NCBI GenBank assembly: GCA_003242735.1
Contig: QGVH01000011.1
Coordinates: forward strand, 1 to 64,000
Origin: a bacterium
GTDB taxonomy: Bacteria; Gemmatimonadota; Gemmatimonadetes; Longimicrobiales; RSA9
Length of the DNA: 64,000 nucleotides
Direction of reading: 5' to 3'
Shown: piece by piece, positions 1 to 10,077 of the stretch
Position numbering within the stretch: position 1 is the first letter of the stretch
How the letters are laid out: each line of letters starts with the position of its first letter
Program-made: the position numbers and the translations under genes
The notes under the pieces: generated by a model
Database searches by the model: none
The model's input: the letters and a program-made list of their open reading frames with translations, nothing else
Told to the model about the DNA's origin: nothing

Positions 1-204
1 CGCGCCTGAACGCCGGTTCCGGTCGCCGCGGCACGCCGGCCAGACCTCGCTGCATTGCGTCGAATGCCGCGGCAATGTACGGTGCGACGGGGCGGTGGTC
101 CAAGGGAACCGGTCGAGGCGACCAGACCTCGCCAGGCCCCCGCCGGGCCCGAGGCGGCGCCTCGGGACGGCGCGGGCTGGGGGACTCGAACGAGGGAGAA
201 CGGC
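1..204. other. Left edge without a clear gene
   Basis: Bases before the SLC13 start are G+C-rich, with open frames but no recognisable protein. They may hold the promoter of that gene; I see no convincing box. Confidence 0.3.
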
Positions 205-1680
205 ATGAACGGGCGAACCGGCGAGACCCAGGGTACGGGAGGCTTCGAGGCCGGTGGCGGCGCTCGCTCGAGGGTCGGGCTCATCGTCGGCCCCCTGCTG
301 TTCGCGGCGCTCTTGCTGCTGCCGCCGCCCGCCGGCATGACGCCCGCCGGCTGGCGGACCGCGGCCGTGGGCCTCCTCATGGCGGTGTGGTGGATCACGG
401 AGGCGATCCCCATCCCCGCCACTGCGCTCGTGCCGCTCCTGCTCTTCCCGCTGCTCGGCGTCGGGTCCGTGAGCGCGGCCGCCGCGCCTTACGCGAACCC
501 GGTGATCTTCCTCTTCCTGGGCGGGTTCCTCATCGCCGCGGCGCTCCAGCGCTGCGGGCTGCACCGGCGCATGGCGCTCACGATCATCGCGCTGGTGGGC
601 GCGAGCCCGCGCCGGCTCATCGGCGGGTTCATGGCCGCCACCGCGTTCATCAGTATGTGGGTGAGCAACACCGCGACGGTCGTGATGCTGCTGCCCATGG
701 CGCTGTCGGTGCTCGGCCTCGTCGAGAGCCGAAGCCGTGTGGGCGCCAACTTCGGAGCCGCGCTGCTCCTCGGCCTCGCGTACGCCGCCAGCATCGGCGG
801 CATGGGCACGCTGATCGGCACGCCGCCCAACGCGCTCCTCGCGGGGTTCATGGACGAGGCGTACGGCGTGCGGATCGGCTTCGTCGAGTGGATGCTGCTC
901 GGCGTCCCCCTCGTCCTGGTCGCCGTCCCGCTGGCCTGGCTGCTCCTGACTCGCATCCTCTATCCGGTCCCGGGGGACGCCGCGGCCGGCGGAGCGGATC
1001 TCATCCGGGACGAGCTGCGACGCCTCGGGCCGCTCTCCCGCGCCGAGCTCCTCGTCGGCGCCATCACCGCGCTCACCGCCGCTGCCTGGGTGACGCGGCC
1101 GCTCCTCGACGACATCGTCCCCGGTCTCTCCGATGCCGGGATCGCCATCGGCGGCGCGCTCTTGCTCTTCGTCATCCCGTCCCACTGGCGCGACCGCACG
1201 CCGCTCCTCGGCTGGGAGGATGCCCGGCACGTGCCCTGGGGCGTGCTCCTGCTGTTCGGCGGGGGGCTCTCCCTCGCGGACGCCATCGAGCAGACCGGCC
1301 TGGCGACCTGGATCGGCGAGGCCCTGGCCGTCGTGGCCGCCTGGCCGCCGTTGCTGGTCGTGTTGACCGTCAACACCGTCATCGTCTTCCTCACGGAGCT
1401 GACCAGCAACACGGCCGTCAGCGCCGCCTTCCTCCCCGTCGCGGCCGCCCTCGCCGTCGGCATCGGCGCCGACCCGCTGCTGCTCGCCGTGCCCGTGGCG
1501 CTCGGCGCGAGCTGCGCGTTCATGATGCCCGTCGCCACGCCACCCAACGCCATCGTCTACGGCAGTGGCCGCGTCACCATCCCCCAGATGGCGAGGGCAG
1601 GGTTCTGGCTGAACCTCGTCATGATCGTGCTGGCGACCGCGGCGGCGTTCCTGCTGGCGCCGCTGATCCTGGTGCGGTGA
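205..1680 (+). CDS. SLC13/DASS-family sodium:dicarboxylate (anion) transporter
   Basis: The 491-residue product is an inner-membrane protein with about a dozen hydrophobic segments. It carries the two Ser-Asn-Thr (SNT) motifs, near residues 154 and 401, that bind sodium in the divalent anion:Na+ symporter family, and each is followed by a Pro-Pro-Asn-Ala segment (GTPPNA, ATPPNA), showing the inverted-repeat fold. Members import C4 dicarboxylates, citrate or sulfate; the substrate cannot be read from sequence. The ATG at 205 is chosen because a GAGGGAGAA ribosome site lies just upstream and a hydrophilic N-terminus leads into the first membrane segment. An in-frame start at 55 would add about 50 low-complexity residues. 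The gene converges on the lpoB-like gene, with a strong hairpin between them. Confidence 0.9.
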   Translation: MNGRTGETQGTGGFEAGGGARSRVGLIVGPLLFAALLLLPPPAGMTPAGWRTAAVGLLMAVWWITEAIPIPATALVPLLLFPLLGVGSVSAAAAPYANPVIFLFLGGFLIAAALQRCGLHRRMALTIIALVGASPRRLIGGFMAATAFISMWVSNTATVVMLLPMALSVLGLVESRSRVGANFGAALLLGLAYAASIGGMGTLIGTPPNALLAGFMDEAYGVRIGFVEWMLLGVPLVLVAVPLAWLLLTRILYPVPGDAAAGGADLIRDELRRLGPLSRAELLVGAITALTAAAWVTRPLLDDIVPGLSDAGIAIGGALLLFVIPSHWRDRTPLLGWEDARHVPWGVLLLFGGGLSLADAIEQTGLATWIGEALAVVAAWPPLLVVLTVNTVIVFLTELTSNTAVSAAFLPVAAALAVGIGADPLLLAVPVALGASCAFMMPVATPPNAIVYGSGRVTIPQMARAGFWLNLVMIVLATAAAFLLAPLILVR

Positions 1681-1713
1681 CGGCGGGAGTCGACGCGGGA
1701 GCCGCGAAAGTGG

Positions 1714-1751
1714 AGCGGGGCGACGGTCCGGCGAAGGACCGGCGCCCCGCT
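1714..1751. terminator. Bidirectional hairpin between convergent genes
   Basis: A nested stem-loop fills the 109-base gap between two converging genes. The outer stem of 9 bp (1714-1722 with 1743-1751) is separated by one A·G mismatch from an inner stem of 6 bp (1724-1729 with 1736-1741), with a GGCGAA loop. There is no U-tract on either strand. Position and strength fit a two-way transcription stop; function is inferred. Confidence 0.6.
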
Positions 1752-1789
1752 CACCCCGAGAAGGGCAGGGAAGGGACGGCCATCGGCGG

Positions 1790-2425
1790 TCAGAGCCGGA
1801 ACCGCGGCCTCTCGATCACCTTCTTGATCTTGTGCTGCCCGACCCACGCCTTGACGTTGGTCTCGAGGTCGATGAGCGTGGCGTCCACCTGGTAGTAGAC
1901 GACCCGTTCACGGCCTTCCTCGTCCTCGATCGCGTGGATCTCGCCCTGGAGCATGTAGCGGGCGCCCAGCTCCTGGCCGAGCTTGGCCCGCGTGTCCGCG
2001 CGCGCGTGCTGCTGCTGGTCCTCGCGCTCCGCACGGAGGCCGGCCCGCTCGTCCGCGCTGGCCACTACGCGCACCGCGCCGCTGTTGACGAACGCGCGCT
2101 CGAGGTCGCGGACGAACGTCGCGACCGCAATGTGCTCCAGCGTGCGGTTGCGGAACTCGCCCACGATGACCGTGGGCGGCTCGCCGCCGTGGGCTTCCGC
2201 GTACTCGCGCACCCAGGGCGCCGAGAGGCTCTGCTCGATCAGGGCGTTGGCCACGAGCCGGGAGTCGGTGTCGTTCCACCGGCCCGACAGGTCGGTCACG
2301 GCCGCGGGGTCGATGCGGGTGACTTTCTTGCCGCCGCAGGCGGCGAGAGCGATGGCAGAGAAGCCCAGCACCACCAGGCCGGTGACCGGGCGCCGCGTCC
2401 CACGCCGGATGCTGCGCTGGTCCAT
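1790..2425 (-). CDS. LpoB-like penicillin-binding-protein activator lipoprotein
   Basis: The 211-residue product has a lipoprotein signal peptide (arginines, a hydrophobic stretch, then lipobox L-A-A-C with Cys30). The globular part has the features of the LpoB family: a segment on expression of named activity (PTVIVGEFRNRTLEHI), a central helix region, and a closing strand pattern (ARYMLQGEIHAIED, then YYQVDATLIDLETN). In enterobacteria LpoB sits in the outer membrane and activates the bifunctional peptidoglycan synthase PBP1B; no such synthase is in this window. The ATG at 2425 follows a GGAGGGG ribosome site. The partner in this organism is unknown, and a more general outer-membrane lipoprotein role is possible. 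Confidence 0.75.
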   Translation of the reverse strand: MDQRSIRRGTRRPVTGLVVLGFSAIALAACGGKKVTRIDPAAVTDLSGRWNDTDSRLVANALIEQSLSAPWVREYAEAHGGEPPTVIVGEFRNRTLEHIAVATFVRDLERAFVNSGAVRVVASADERAGLRAEREDQQQHARADTRAKLGQELGARYMLQGEIHAIEDEEGRERVVYYQVDATLIDLETNVKAWVGQHKIKKVIERPRFRL

Positions 2426-2454
2426 GTCCCCTCCTCGGTCATGGTCGGCTGTTG

Positions 2455-2800
2455 TACACGGGCGGGATGGACGTGGTTCGCGGCGCGACGCGCAGCACGG
2501 CCGACCCCGGGAGCGGGGCTCCTGGGGGCGGCGCGGCCTCCAGCGCAGCGCCGCCCGGCCCCGGCGAACGCCGCGGCGGAGCCCGGCAGAGCGGAGCCCG
2601 GCGATCGCAAAGCTGCCGTGGAGCCCGGGCCCGCCCGCGCCGGGGCGGCGCCGCGGCGGCCCGGCGGCCAGCGCCGTCGAGCCCACGCCCGAAGGGCCGG
2701 AGCCCAGCTGCGCGGTGGGCGCCGCCGAGCCCGGGGCCGGCCCCCGGCGGGCGGCGTGGCGGAGCCCGGAGCCCCCGGCGCTCTCCGGGGTACCATGCCC
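2455..2800. repeat. G+C-rich repeat-bearing intergenic region upstream of ruvB
   Basis: About 400 bases between the divergent lpoB-like gene and ruvB hold no convincing gene. The stretch is almost pure G and C. The 12-mer GCGGAGCCCGGC occurs at 2576-2587 and 2591-2602, with an 11-of-12 copy at 2759-2770 and a related CCCGGCGAACG at 2560-2570. The same words recur upstream of uvrA (25164-25180). Several short inverted repeats overlap them. They look like copies of a dispersed intergenic repeat; the ruvB promoter should also lie here but I cannot place it. Confidence 0.45.
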
Positions 2801-2839
2801 CGAGCCCGTACGAGGCCCCAACGTTCCACAGGCTAGCAC

Positions 2840-3883
2840 ATGCGTTCGGAGATCACCACGCCGGAAGTCCTGAGTGAGGAGAGCGCGGTCGAGCTGTCGC
2901 TGCGGCCACGGCGGCTGGAGGAGTTCATCGGCCAGCCGAAGGTCAAGGAGAGCCTCCGCATCGCCATCGATGCCGCCCTCGCGCGGCGAGAGCCGCTCGA
3001 CCACACGCTGTTCCACGGCCCGCCGGGGCTGGGCAAGACCACGCTCGCCATGCTCATCGCACGGGAGCTGGGCGTGAACATCAAGGTCACCTCCGGCCCC
3101 GTCCTGGAGAAGCCGGGCGACCTCGTCGGGATCCTGACGAACCTCCGCGAGGGGGACATCCTCTTCATCGATGAGATCCACCGGCTCCGCCCGATCATCG
3201 AGGAGTTCCTCTATCCGGCGATGGAGGACTACCGGATCGACATCCGGCTCTCCGAGGGGCCGAAGGCGCAGACCATCACGGTGCCGATCGAGCGCTTCAC
3301 GCTGGTGGGCGCCACGACCCGGTTCGGCCTGCTCACGCCGCCGATGCGCGCCCGCTTCGGCATCGTGCAGCGGCTGAACTACTATCCGCCGGAGGACCTG
3401 CGCATCATCGTCGAGCGCAGCGCTGAGATCCTCGAGATCGAGTGCAGCCCGGAGGGCGCGGAGGAGATCGCGAAGCGCTCGCGTGGTACGCCTCGCGTCG
3501 CGAACCGGCTGCTCCGCCGTGTGCGGGACTACGCACAGGTCCGGGCGAACGGCGTGATCACGAAGGAAGTCGCGAGCGAGGCGCTCCAGATGCTGGACGT
3601 GGACGAGTACGGGCTGGACGAGATGGATGCCCGCATCCTGAAGACCCTCATCGAGCTGGGCGGCGGCCCCGTCGGCCTGAACTCGCTCGCGGTCGCCGTG
3701 GGCGAGGACGCGAACACGCTGGAGGAGGTGTACGAGCCGTTCCTGATCCAGAACGGCCTGCTGTTGCGTACGCCGCGCGGCCGCGTCGCCACGCCGCGCG
3801 CCTATGAGCGGTTCGGGTACGAGCTGCCGCCGGCGCGGCGGGCGGAGCTCGAGTCGCAGGTCAGCCTGTTCGAGGCGCGGTGA
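2840..3883 (+). CDS. ruvB: Holliday junction branch-migration ATPase RuvB
   Basis: The 347-residue product is a full-length RuvB. The AAA+ domain shows Walker A GPPGLGKT at residues 60-67, Walker B with D111-E112 followed by I-H, the GATTR sensor segment, and the arginine-finger region ARFG. A C-terminal winged-helix domain follows, with the conserved TPRG and AT-R-AYE endings. RuvB hexamers drive branch migration at junctions bound by RuvA, with RuvC resolving them; ruvA and ruvC are not adjacent here. The ATG start gives the canonical N-terminus. It opens a long co-directional run and its stop overlaps the next start (TGATG). Confidence 0.97.
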   Translation: MRSEITTPEVLSEESAVELSLRPRRLEEFIGQPKVKESLRIAIDAALARREPLDHTLFHGPPGLGKTTLAMLIARELGVNIKVTSGPVLEKPGDLVGILTNLREGDILFIDEIHRLRPIIEEFLYPAMEDYRIDIRLSEGPKAQTITVPIERFTLVGATTRFGLLTPPMRARFGIVQRLNYYPPEDLRIIVERSAEILEIECSPEGAEEIAKRSRGTPRVANRLLRRVRDYAQVRANGVITKEVASEALQMLDVDEYGLDEMDARILKTLIELGGGPVGLNSLAVAVGEDANTLEEVYEPFLIQNGLLLRTPRGRVATPRAYERFGYELPPARRAELESQVSLFEAR

Positions 3884-4248
3884 TGGAGGTCCTGCAGCTC
3901 GATGAGATGGACTGCCGCTTGCTCGCCGCGCGCTTCGAGCAGCACGGCAACTCGCACCGCCGGATGGCCTTCGCGCTGCGCGAGGCGGGCGCGGTGGACC
4001 TGCTGGAGCGGCTGCGCGCGCTGCGCGGACTGGAGCGTCGGTTCGCCATCGACCTCGGCTCGCTGTGTCACCGCTTCCAGAACCGCGAGGCCGAGGGCAC
4101 GCACCCCATCGAGCGCCGCGTGCTCGAGTACGTCGCCGCGGAGCGGATCGGGCCGGACGGTCGCCGCGGCCTGCTCGTCATGGTGGACCGCGTCCGCACC
4201 GTGCGGGCGCTGATCGAGCAGGGCCGGTTGGTCCATGACCCGGATTGA
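3883..4248 (+). CDS. Hypothetical protein between ruvB and queA
   Basis: The 121-residue product is predicted soluble and mostly helical, rich in Arg, Leu and Glu, with no signal peptide or membrane segment. I recognise no family. It begins [10 protein letters not shown] and ends with a segment that could be a small helix bundle. The ATG at 3883 overlaps the ruvB stop by one base, and its 3' end overlaps the queA start by 14 bases, so it is probably translated as part of the operon. An in-frame GTG at 3880 is an alternative start. Codon use matches its neighbours, supporting a real gene. Confidence 0.7.
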   Translation: MEVLQLDEMDCRLLAARFEQHGNSHRRMAFALREAGAVDLLERLRALRGLERRFAIDLGSLCHRFQNREAEGTHPIERRVLEYVAAERIGPDGRRGLLVMVDRVRTVRALIEQGRLVHDPD

Positions 4249-5287
4249 GACCGCGCGCGGCTACCCGACATCGGCGTTCGATTACCGGCTGCCGCCGGAG
4301 TTGATCGCGAGCCGCCCCGCCCCCGAGCGGGATGCGAGCCGGCTCCTCGTGCTCGAGCGCACGACCGGCCGCATCGAGCATCGCATCTTCCGCGACCTGG
4401 CGACGCTCATCCCTGCGGGGGACGCCCTGGTCCTGAACGAGACCCGGGTGTTCCCGGCGCGGCTCGTCGGCCGCAAGCCGACGGGTGCCGCCGCGGAGAT
4501 CCTGCTGCTCCGCCCCCTGGACGGCGGTGTGTGGGAGGCGCTGGTCCGGCCCGGCGGCAAGCTCAAGCCGGGGCGGGTGGTGGAGGTGGCGGAAGAGCTG
4601 CAGGTCGAGATCCTGGACGGCACGGCCGACGGCACGCGCATCGTGCGGCTACGCACGCCGTTGCCCGAGCGGGAAGCCATCGCGCGCTACGGCCGGACGC
4701 CGCTGCCGCCCTACATCGAGCGGGAGCCGGACGCGGAAGACGCGGAGCGCTACCAGACGGTCTACGCGCGCGCGGAGGGGTCGGTTGCCGCGCCCACGGC
4801 CGGGCTGCATTTTACGCCCGCACTGCTGGAGGCGCTGGAGTCCGCCGGCGTGCGCACCGTGCGGCTGGTGCTGCACGTCGGCGTTGGCACGTTCCGGCCG
4901 GTCGAGGTCGAGGACCCGGCCCAGCACCGCATGCATGCGGAGCGGTACGAGGTCCCCGCCGCGGCGGCCGAAGTGCTGAACGAGACGCGGGCGCGGGGCG
5001 GCGCGATCTGGGCTGTCGGGACCACGGTGGTCCGCGCGCTCGAGACGGTGGCGGACGAGCGCGGCGTCATCCACCCGGGGGAGGGCTGGACGGACCTGTT
5101 CATCCGGCCGCCGTACCGGTTCCGGGGGGTGGACCGGCTGATCACGAACTTCCACCTGCCGCGCTCGACGCTCCTCATGCTGGTGGCCGCGTTCGGGGGC
5201 TACGACAACGTGATGGCCGCGTACCGCGAGGCGGTGCGCGAGCGTTACCGGTTCTACTCGTATGGCGATGCGATGGCGGTGGTGTGA
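4235..5287 (+). CDS. queA: S-adenosylmethionine:tRNA ribosyltransferase-isomerase QueA
   Basis: The 350-residue product transfers and isomerises the ribosyl part of S-adenosylmethionine onto 7-aminomethyl-7-deazaguanine in tRNA, giving epoxyqueuosine. Family signatures are the N-terminal FDYRLPPELIA, the block LVLNETRVFPARL, the central VAAPTAGLHFT, and the C-terminal FHLPRSTLLMLVAAFGG. Length is typical. The start overlaps the preceding unknown gene by 14 bases, and tgt, the preceding step in queuosine synthesis, follows after about 95 bases. Confidence 0.97.
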   Translation: MTRIETARGYPTSAFDYRLPPELIASRPAPERDASRLLVLERTTGRIEHRIFRDLATLIPAGDALVLNETRVFPARLVGRKPTGAAAEILLLRPLDGGVWEALVRPGGKLKPGRVVEVAEELQVEILDGTADGTRIVRLRTPLPEREAIARYGRTPLPPYIEREPDAEDAERYQTVYARAEGSVAAPTAGLHFTPALLEALESAGVRTVRLVLHVGVGTFRPVEVEDPAQHRMHAERYEVPAAAAEVLNETRARGGAIWAVGTTVVRALETVADERGVIHPGEGWTDLFIRPPYRFRGVDRLITNFHLPRSTLLMLVAAFGGYDNVMAAYREAVRERYRFYSYGDAMAVV

Positions 5288-5379
5288 GAGGGCCCGGGCC
5301 AGGGCAGGGGCGGGAGACAGGCCACCCAGGACCCCGTACTCTTACTCGTGCACGGACTCGTCCTCGGCCTCGACCGTGA

Positions 5380-6542
<1,163 letters not shown>

Positions 6543-6543
<1 letters not shown>

Positions 6544-6857
6544 TGTGGAGCATCCTTGCACTCGCAGCGCCCCAGCAAGGCGGCGCAGGGCTCGCGCCGA
6601 TGCTGTTCATGTGGGGCGCTTTCATCCTGATCTTCTGGCTGCTCATCATTCGGCCGCAGCGCAAGGCGCAGCAGCGGCACCAGGAGATGCTGAACGCGCT
6701 CAAGCGCGGTGACGAGGTCATGACCGACGGCGGCATCATCGGCGAGGTCGTGCACCTGAAGGACGACCGCGTCACCATCAAGACGGCCGAGAACACGCGC
6801 ATCGTCGTCGCACGGCCGAAGATCGCGCGCGTCTTCACCCAGAAACCCGAGAGCTGA
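6543..6857 (+). CDS. yajC: Preprotein translocase accessory subunit YajC
   Basis: The 104-residue product has the YajC layout: a short periplasmic N-terminus, one membrane segment (about residues 19-40), the IRPQRKAQ motif at the cytoplasmic face, and a small domain with the conserved G-D-E-V-M-T-D-G-G-I-I-G segment. YajC associates with SecDF-YidC at the Sec translocon. Here secD and secF do not follow, which is unusual for a queA-tgt-yajC cluster; def comes next. The ATG overlaps the tgt stop. Confidence 0.95.
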
Positions 6858-6863
6858 GCCGGG

Positions 6864-7361
6864 ATGGCCGAGCTTCCGATCCGCCTGCTGGGAGACCCGG
6901 TGTTGCGCCAGAAGGCCGAGCCGGTGACCGAGATCGACGACGAGCTGCGGCGCCTCATGGATGACATGATGGACACCATGTACGCGGCCGACGGGGTGGG
7001 ACTCGCCGCGCCGCAGGTGGGCGTCAGCCGCCGCGTCATCGTCGTGGACATCCGCGAGCGGAACACGCCGCCGTTCGCGCTGGTCAACCCGGAGATCGTC
7101 GAGCGCAGCGAGGAGCTCGCCCGGGAGGAAGAGGGCTGCCTCAGCATTCCGGGCCTCAGGGAGATCGTCGAGCGCCCGGCGCGCGTCGTGGTCGAGGGTC
7201 TGGACCGGGACGGCAACGTCCGCCGCATCGAGGCGGAGGGGCTGCTCGCGCGTGTTCTCCAGCACGAGGTGGATCACCTGGACGGCATCCTGTTCATCGA
7301 CCGTCTCAGCCCGTTGAAGCGGCAGCTCCTCCTGAAGAAATGGCAGAAGGTGAAGCCGTGA
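6864..7361 (+). CDS. def: Peptide deformylase
   Basis: The 165-residue metalloenzyme removes the formyl group from nascent proteins. All three motifs are present: [10 protein letters not shown] (44-53), E-E-G-C-L-S with metal ligand Cys92, and QHEVDH with ligands His134 and His138 and catalytic Glu135. It begins six bases after yajC and is followed by fmt, whose product adds the formyl group to initiator tRNA, the usual def-fmt pair. Confidence 0.97.
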   Translation: MAELPIRLLGDPVLRQKAEPVTEIDDELRRLMDDMMDTMYAADGVGLAAPQVGVSRRVIVVDIRERNTPPFALVNPEIVERSEELAREEEGCLSIPGLREIVERPARVVVEGLDRDGNVRRIEAEGLLARVLQHEVDHLDGILFIDRLSPLKRQLLLKKWQKVKP

Positions 7362-7434
7362 CGGTCCGGGGGCGGCGTGGCCGTTCGGCTGTTCGACGGG
7401 CCGCGAGGGCGTGCGCGGTCCACGGCACAGGCGC

Positions 7435-8379
7435 ATGAGGATCCTCTTCTGGGGCACTCCCGAGTTCGCGATCCCTTCGCTGCGGGCGCTGCTGGGCGAG
7501 GGGCACGAGGTGGTGGGCGTGGTGACGCAGCCGGACCGGCCCGCGGGTCGGGGCCGGACGCTCCACGCGCCGCCGGTGAAGACCGTGGCGCAGGCCGAGG
7601 GGCTGCTCGTGCTGCAGCCGGAGAAGGCGCGGGGGGAGGAGTTCCGCCGGCAGATCGCGGCGCTGCGGCCGGAGATCTCGGTCGTCGTCGCCTACGGCCA
7701 GATCCTCAAGCGCGACATCCTGGATGTACCGGCGCGCGGCTCGATCAACGTGCACGCGTCGCTGCTGCCGGAGCTGCGTGGCGCCGCGCCGATCAACTGG
7801 GCGATCATCCGCGGCCACGAGCGAACGGGCGTGACGGTCATGCGCATGGTCGAGGAGATGGATGCCGGGCCGATCCTGCTCCAAGTCGAGGAGCCGATCG
7901 GGCCGGACGAGACCGCGTCGGACCTGGCGGCGCGCCTCAGTGAAGTGGGCGCCGCCGCGCTGATCGAGGCGCTGGTGCTGCTCGAGGCGGGCGAACTCGA
8001 GGAGGTGGAGCAGGACCACGGCGCCGCGACCTACGCGCCGCGCATCACGCGCGCGGACGCGCGCATCGATTGGTCCCTCGACGCCGTGAGCGTGGCGCGG
8101 TGGATGCGTGGGCTGGACGAGCAACCCGGCGCCTGGACCATGCTCCGCGGCCAGGAGATCAAGGTGTACCGCCCGCTCCCCGTTCCGGACCACGTGCACG
8201 ACGCCGCGCCCGGAACCGTGCTCGAAGCGCGGGCGTACGACCCGGCGCAGAGCCTGCTCGTCGCGTGCGGCCGTGGGGCGGTGTGGGTGCGCGAGGTGAA
8301 GCCGGCCGGCCGGCGCCGCATGACCTCGGCCGAGTGGCTGCGCGGCCGCGCCGTCGCTCCCGGAGACCGGTTCGACTGA
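7435..8379 (+). CDS. fmt: Methionyl-tRNA formyltransferase
   Basis: The 314-residue enzyme formylates methionyl initiator tRNA from 10-formyltetrahydrofolate. It starts with the typical M-R-I-L-F-W-G-T-P-E-F segment, carries the catalytic block I-N-V-H-A-S-L-L-P with Asn and His, then MDAGPIL, and ends with the C-terminal tRNA-binding domain. The ATG at 7435 fits the family N-terminus; an in-frame start at 7411 is less likely. There is no strong ribosome site, and 73 bases separate it from def. Its TGA overlaps the next ATG. Confidence 0.96.
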   Translation: MRILFWGTPEFAIPSLRALLGEGHEVVGVVTQPDRPAGRGRTLHAPPVKTVAQAEGLLVLQPEKARGEEFRRQIAALRPEISVVVAYGQILKRDILDVPARGSINVHASLLPELRGAAPINWAIIRGHERTGVTVMRMVEEMDAGPILLQVEEPIGPDETASDLAARLSEVGAAALIEALVLLEAGELEEVEQDHGAATYAPRITRADARIDWSLDAVSVARWMRGLDEQPGAWTMLRGQEIKVYRPLPVPDHVHDAAPGTVLEARAYDPAQSLLVACGRGAVWVREVKPAGRRRMTSAEWLRGRAVAPGDRFD

Positions 8380-9014
8380 TGCTCGCGCGCCTGCACCTGG
8401 TCACGGATGACGCGGTGCTCCGCGCTGCCGATTTCCGTGAGCGCGCCCAGGCCGTGCTCGCGGCGCACGGGTCGGCGCTCGCGCTCCACCTGCGGGGCCA
8501 CGGGGTGTCGGGCGCCGAGCTGTTCGAGCTCGCCCGGGACCTGGCGTTCGGCGCGGACGGGGCGGGCGCCGAGTTGCTGGTCAACGACCGTGTGGATGTC
8601 GCGCTGGCCGCCGGCGCCGACGGCGTGCAGCTCGGCCGGCGCTCGCTGCCCATCGCGGCGGCGCGCGCCCTGCTGGGCGCCGACGCGTGGATCGGCTACT
8701 CGGCACACGGCGCGGAGGAGGCGGCCCAGGCGGCCGCGGACGGCGCGGACTTCATTCTGGTGGGCACGCTCTACCGCACGGCGTCGCACCCGGAGCGGGA
8801 ACCCGCGGGGGTCGAGCGGGTGCGGGAGACGGTCGCCGCCCTGGCACCCGCGGAGGTGCCGGTCATCGGGATCGGGGGTATCACGCCCGAGCGGGTCCGT
8901 GAGGTCCTCGCGGCCGGCGCCTACGGCGTCGCCGTGCTGGGTGGCGTGTGGCACGCCGCCGACCCGGTGGCTGCCGCCGCAGACTACATCGCCGCGCTCG
9001 GCGTGAGCGGCTGA
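8379..9014 (+). CDS. thiE: ThiE/TenI-family thiamine phosphate synthase-like protein
   Basis: The 211-residue product is a TIM barrel of the ThiE/TenI family, recognisable from L-L-V-N-D-R, D-G-V-Q-L-G, the I-G-Y-S-A-H segment, GADFILVGTLYRT, and the phosphate-binding IGIGGITPERV. ThiE couples the thiazole and pyrimidine halves of thiamine; TenI is a thiazole tautomerase. The usual Arg-x-Lys of ThiE near the pyrophosphate site appears here as L-H-L-R-G-H-G, so the Lys is missing and a TenI-like role cannot be excluded. The start overlaps the fmt stop, and thiS and thiG follow. Confidence 0.82.
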   Translation: MLARLHLVTDDAVLRAADFRERAQAVLAAHGSALALHLRGHGVSGAELFELARDLAFGADGAGAELLVNDRVDVALAAGADGVQLGRRSLPIAAARALLGADAWIGYSAHGAEEAAQAAADGADFILVGTLYRTASHPEREPAGVERVRETVAALAPAEVPVIGIGGITPERVREVLAAGAYGVAVLGGVWHAADPVAAAADYIAALGVSG

Positions 9015-9034
9015 GCGCCTGGAGTCGAAGACCC

Positions 9035-9259
9035 ATGCAGGCAACCGGGGATCAGATCGAGATCACGTTGAACGGCGAGCCGCGGCGTGTGCCCGCCGGG
9101 TTGACCGTCGCGGGTTTGCTCGCGGAGCTGGGCCTGCATCCGGGCCTGGTCGTGGTCGAGCACAATCGTGAGATCCTCGAGCGCGCCCGTCTCGCCGAGA
9201 CGCCGGTCGAGCCGGGCGACGTGTTCGAGATCGTCCATTTCGTAGGGGGCGGGTCATGA
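9035..9259 (+). CDS. thiS: Sulfur-carrier protein ThiS
   Basis: The 74-residue beta-grasp protein carries sulfur as a C-terminal thiocarboxylate for thiazole formation by ThiG. Supporting features are the N-terminal [13 protein letters not shown] strand pair, L-A-E-L-G, V-V-V-E-H-N, and [16 protein letters not shown]. Oddly, a serine follows the glycines, so the protein ends G-G-G-S rather than with free Gly-Gly. The Ser codon TCA overlaps the thiG start (TCATGA). Activation may need removal of the serine. Confidence 0.92.
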   Translation: MQATGDQIEITLNGEPRRVPAGLTVAGLLAELGLHPGLVVVEHNREILERARLAETPVEPGDVFEIVHFVGGGS

Positions 9260-10077
9260 CGACGACGACGATGCCAGCGGTCCGGGACGATCCGCTCGTC
9301 ATCGCGGGCCGGGCATTCCGTTCGCGCCTGATCGTGGGCACCGGCAAGTACCGGGACAACGAGACGATGGTGCGTGCGATCGAGGCGTCCGGCGCGGAGA
9401 TGGTGACGGTCGCGGTGCGCCGCGTGGACCTCGACCGGACCAAGGAGGAGGGGATCCTCTATCACCTGGATCCCGAGCGGATCTTCATCCTCCCCAACAC
9501 GGCGGGCTGCTACACGGTGGAGGAGGCGGTGCGCTACGCGCGGCTGGCCCGCGCGGCCGGGCTGAACGATTGGGTGAAGCTCGAGGTGATCGGGGACCAG
9601 CGGACGCTGCTGCCCGACGTGACCGCCACGATCGAGGCGGCGCGCATCCTGGTCGCCGAGGGGTTCAAGGTGCTGGCCTACACCAACGAGGACGTGGTCA
9701 CGGCGCTCCGTCTCGAAGACGCCGGCTGCGCCGCGGTCATGCCGCTCGCCAGCCCGATCGGCAGCGGCCTCGGGCTCGTGAACCCGTACTACATCCGGGA
9801 GATCAAGCGCCGCCTCTCGGTTCCGGTGATCGTGGACGCCGGCGTCGGCACGGCGTCGGACGCCTGCATCACGATGGAGCAGGGCGTGGATGGGGTGCTG
9901 ATGAACACCGCGATCGCGGAGGCCCGTGACTCCGTCGCCATGGCGCGCGCCATGCGCCTCGCCGTCGAGGCCGGCCGCCTCGCCTACCTCGCCGGACGCA
10001 TGCCCCGCCGCGAGGTCGCCGTGCCGTCCTCGCCCCTGACCGGCATGTTGGACGGCGGCGGCGCGAGCAGCACTTGA
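9256..10077 (+). CDS. thiG: Thiazole synthase ThiG
   Basis: The 273-residue enzyme makes the thiazole phosphate carboxylate of thiamine from deoxyxylulose phosphate, dehydroglycine and ThiS thiocarboxylate. It has the RLIVGTGKY opening, LPNTAGCYT, the Schiff-base lysine in [22 protein letters not shown], and the phosphate-binding [11 protein letters not shown]. Its ATG overlaps the thiS stop. thiF, thiH or thiO are not in the window. No THI-box riboswitch precedes the thi genes, in keeping with their place inside a larger operon. Confidence 0.97.
   Translation: MTTTTMPAVRDDPLVIAGRAFRSRLIVGTGKYRDNETMVRAIEASGAEMVTVAVRRVDLDRTKEEGILYHLDPERIFILPNTAGCYTVEEAVRYARLARAAGLNDWVKLEVIGDQRTLLPDVTATIEAARILVAEGFKVLAYTNEDVVTALRLEDAGCAAVMPLASPIGSGLGLVNPYYIREIKRRLSVPVIVDAGVGTASDACITMEQGVDGVLMNTAIAEARDSVAMARAMRLAVEAGRLAYLAGRMPRREVAVPSSPLTGMLDGGGASST

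Noticed and set aside
55..204. Earlier in-frame start of the SLC13 transporter
   Set aside because: The added N-terminus is low-complexity and lacks a ribosome site; the ATG at 205 has one.
8379..10077. THI-box riboswitch before the thi genes
   Set aside because: The genes overlap their neighbours and no leader is present; I see no conserved TPP riboswitch core.
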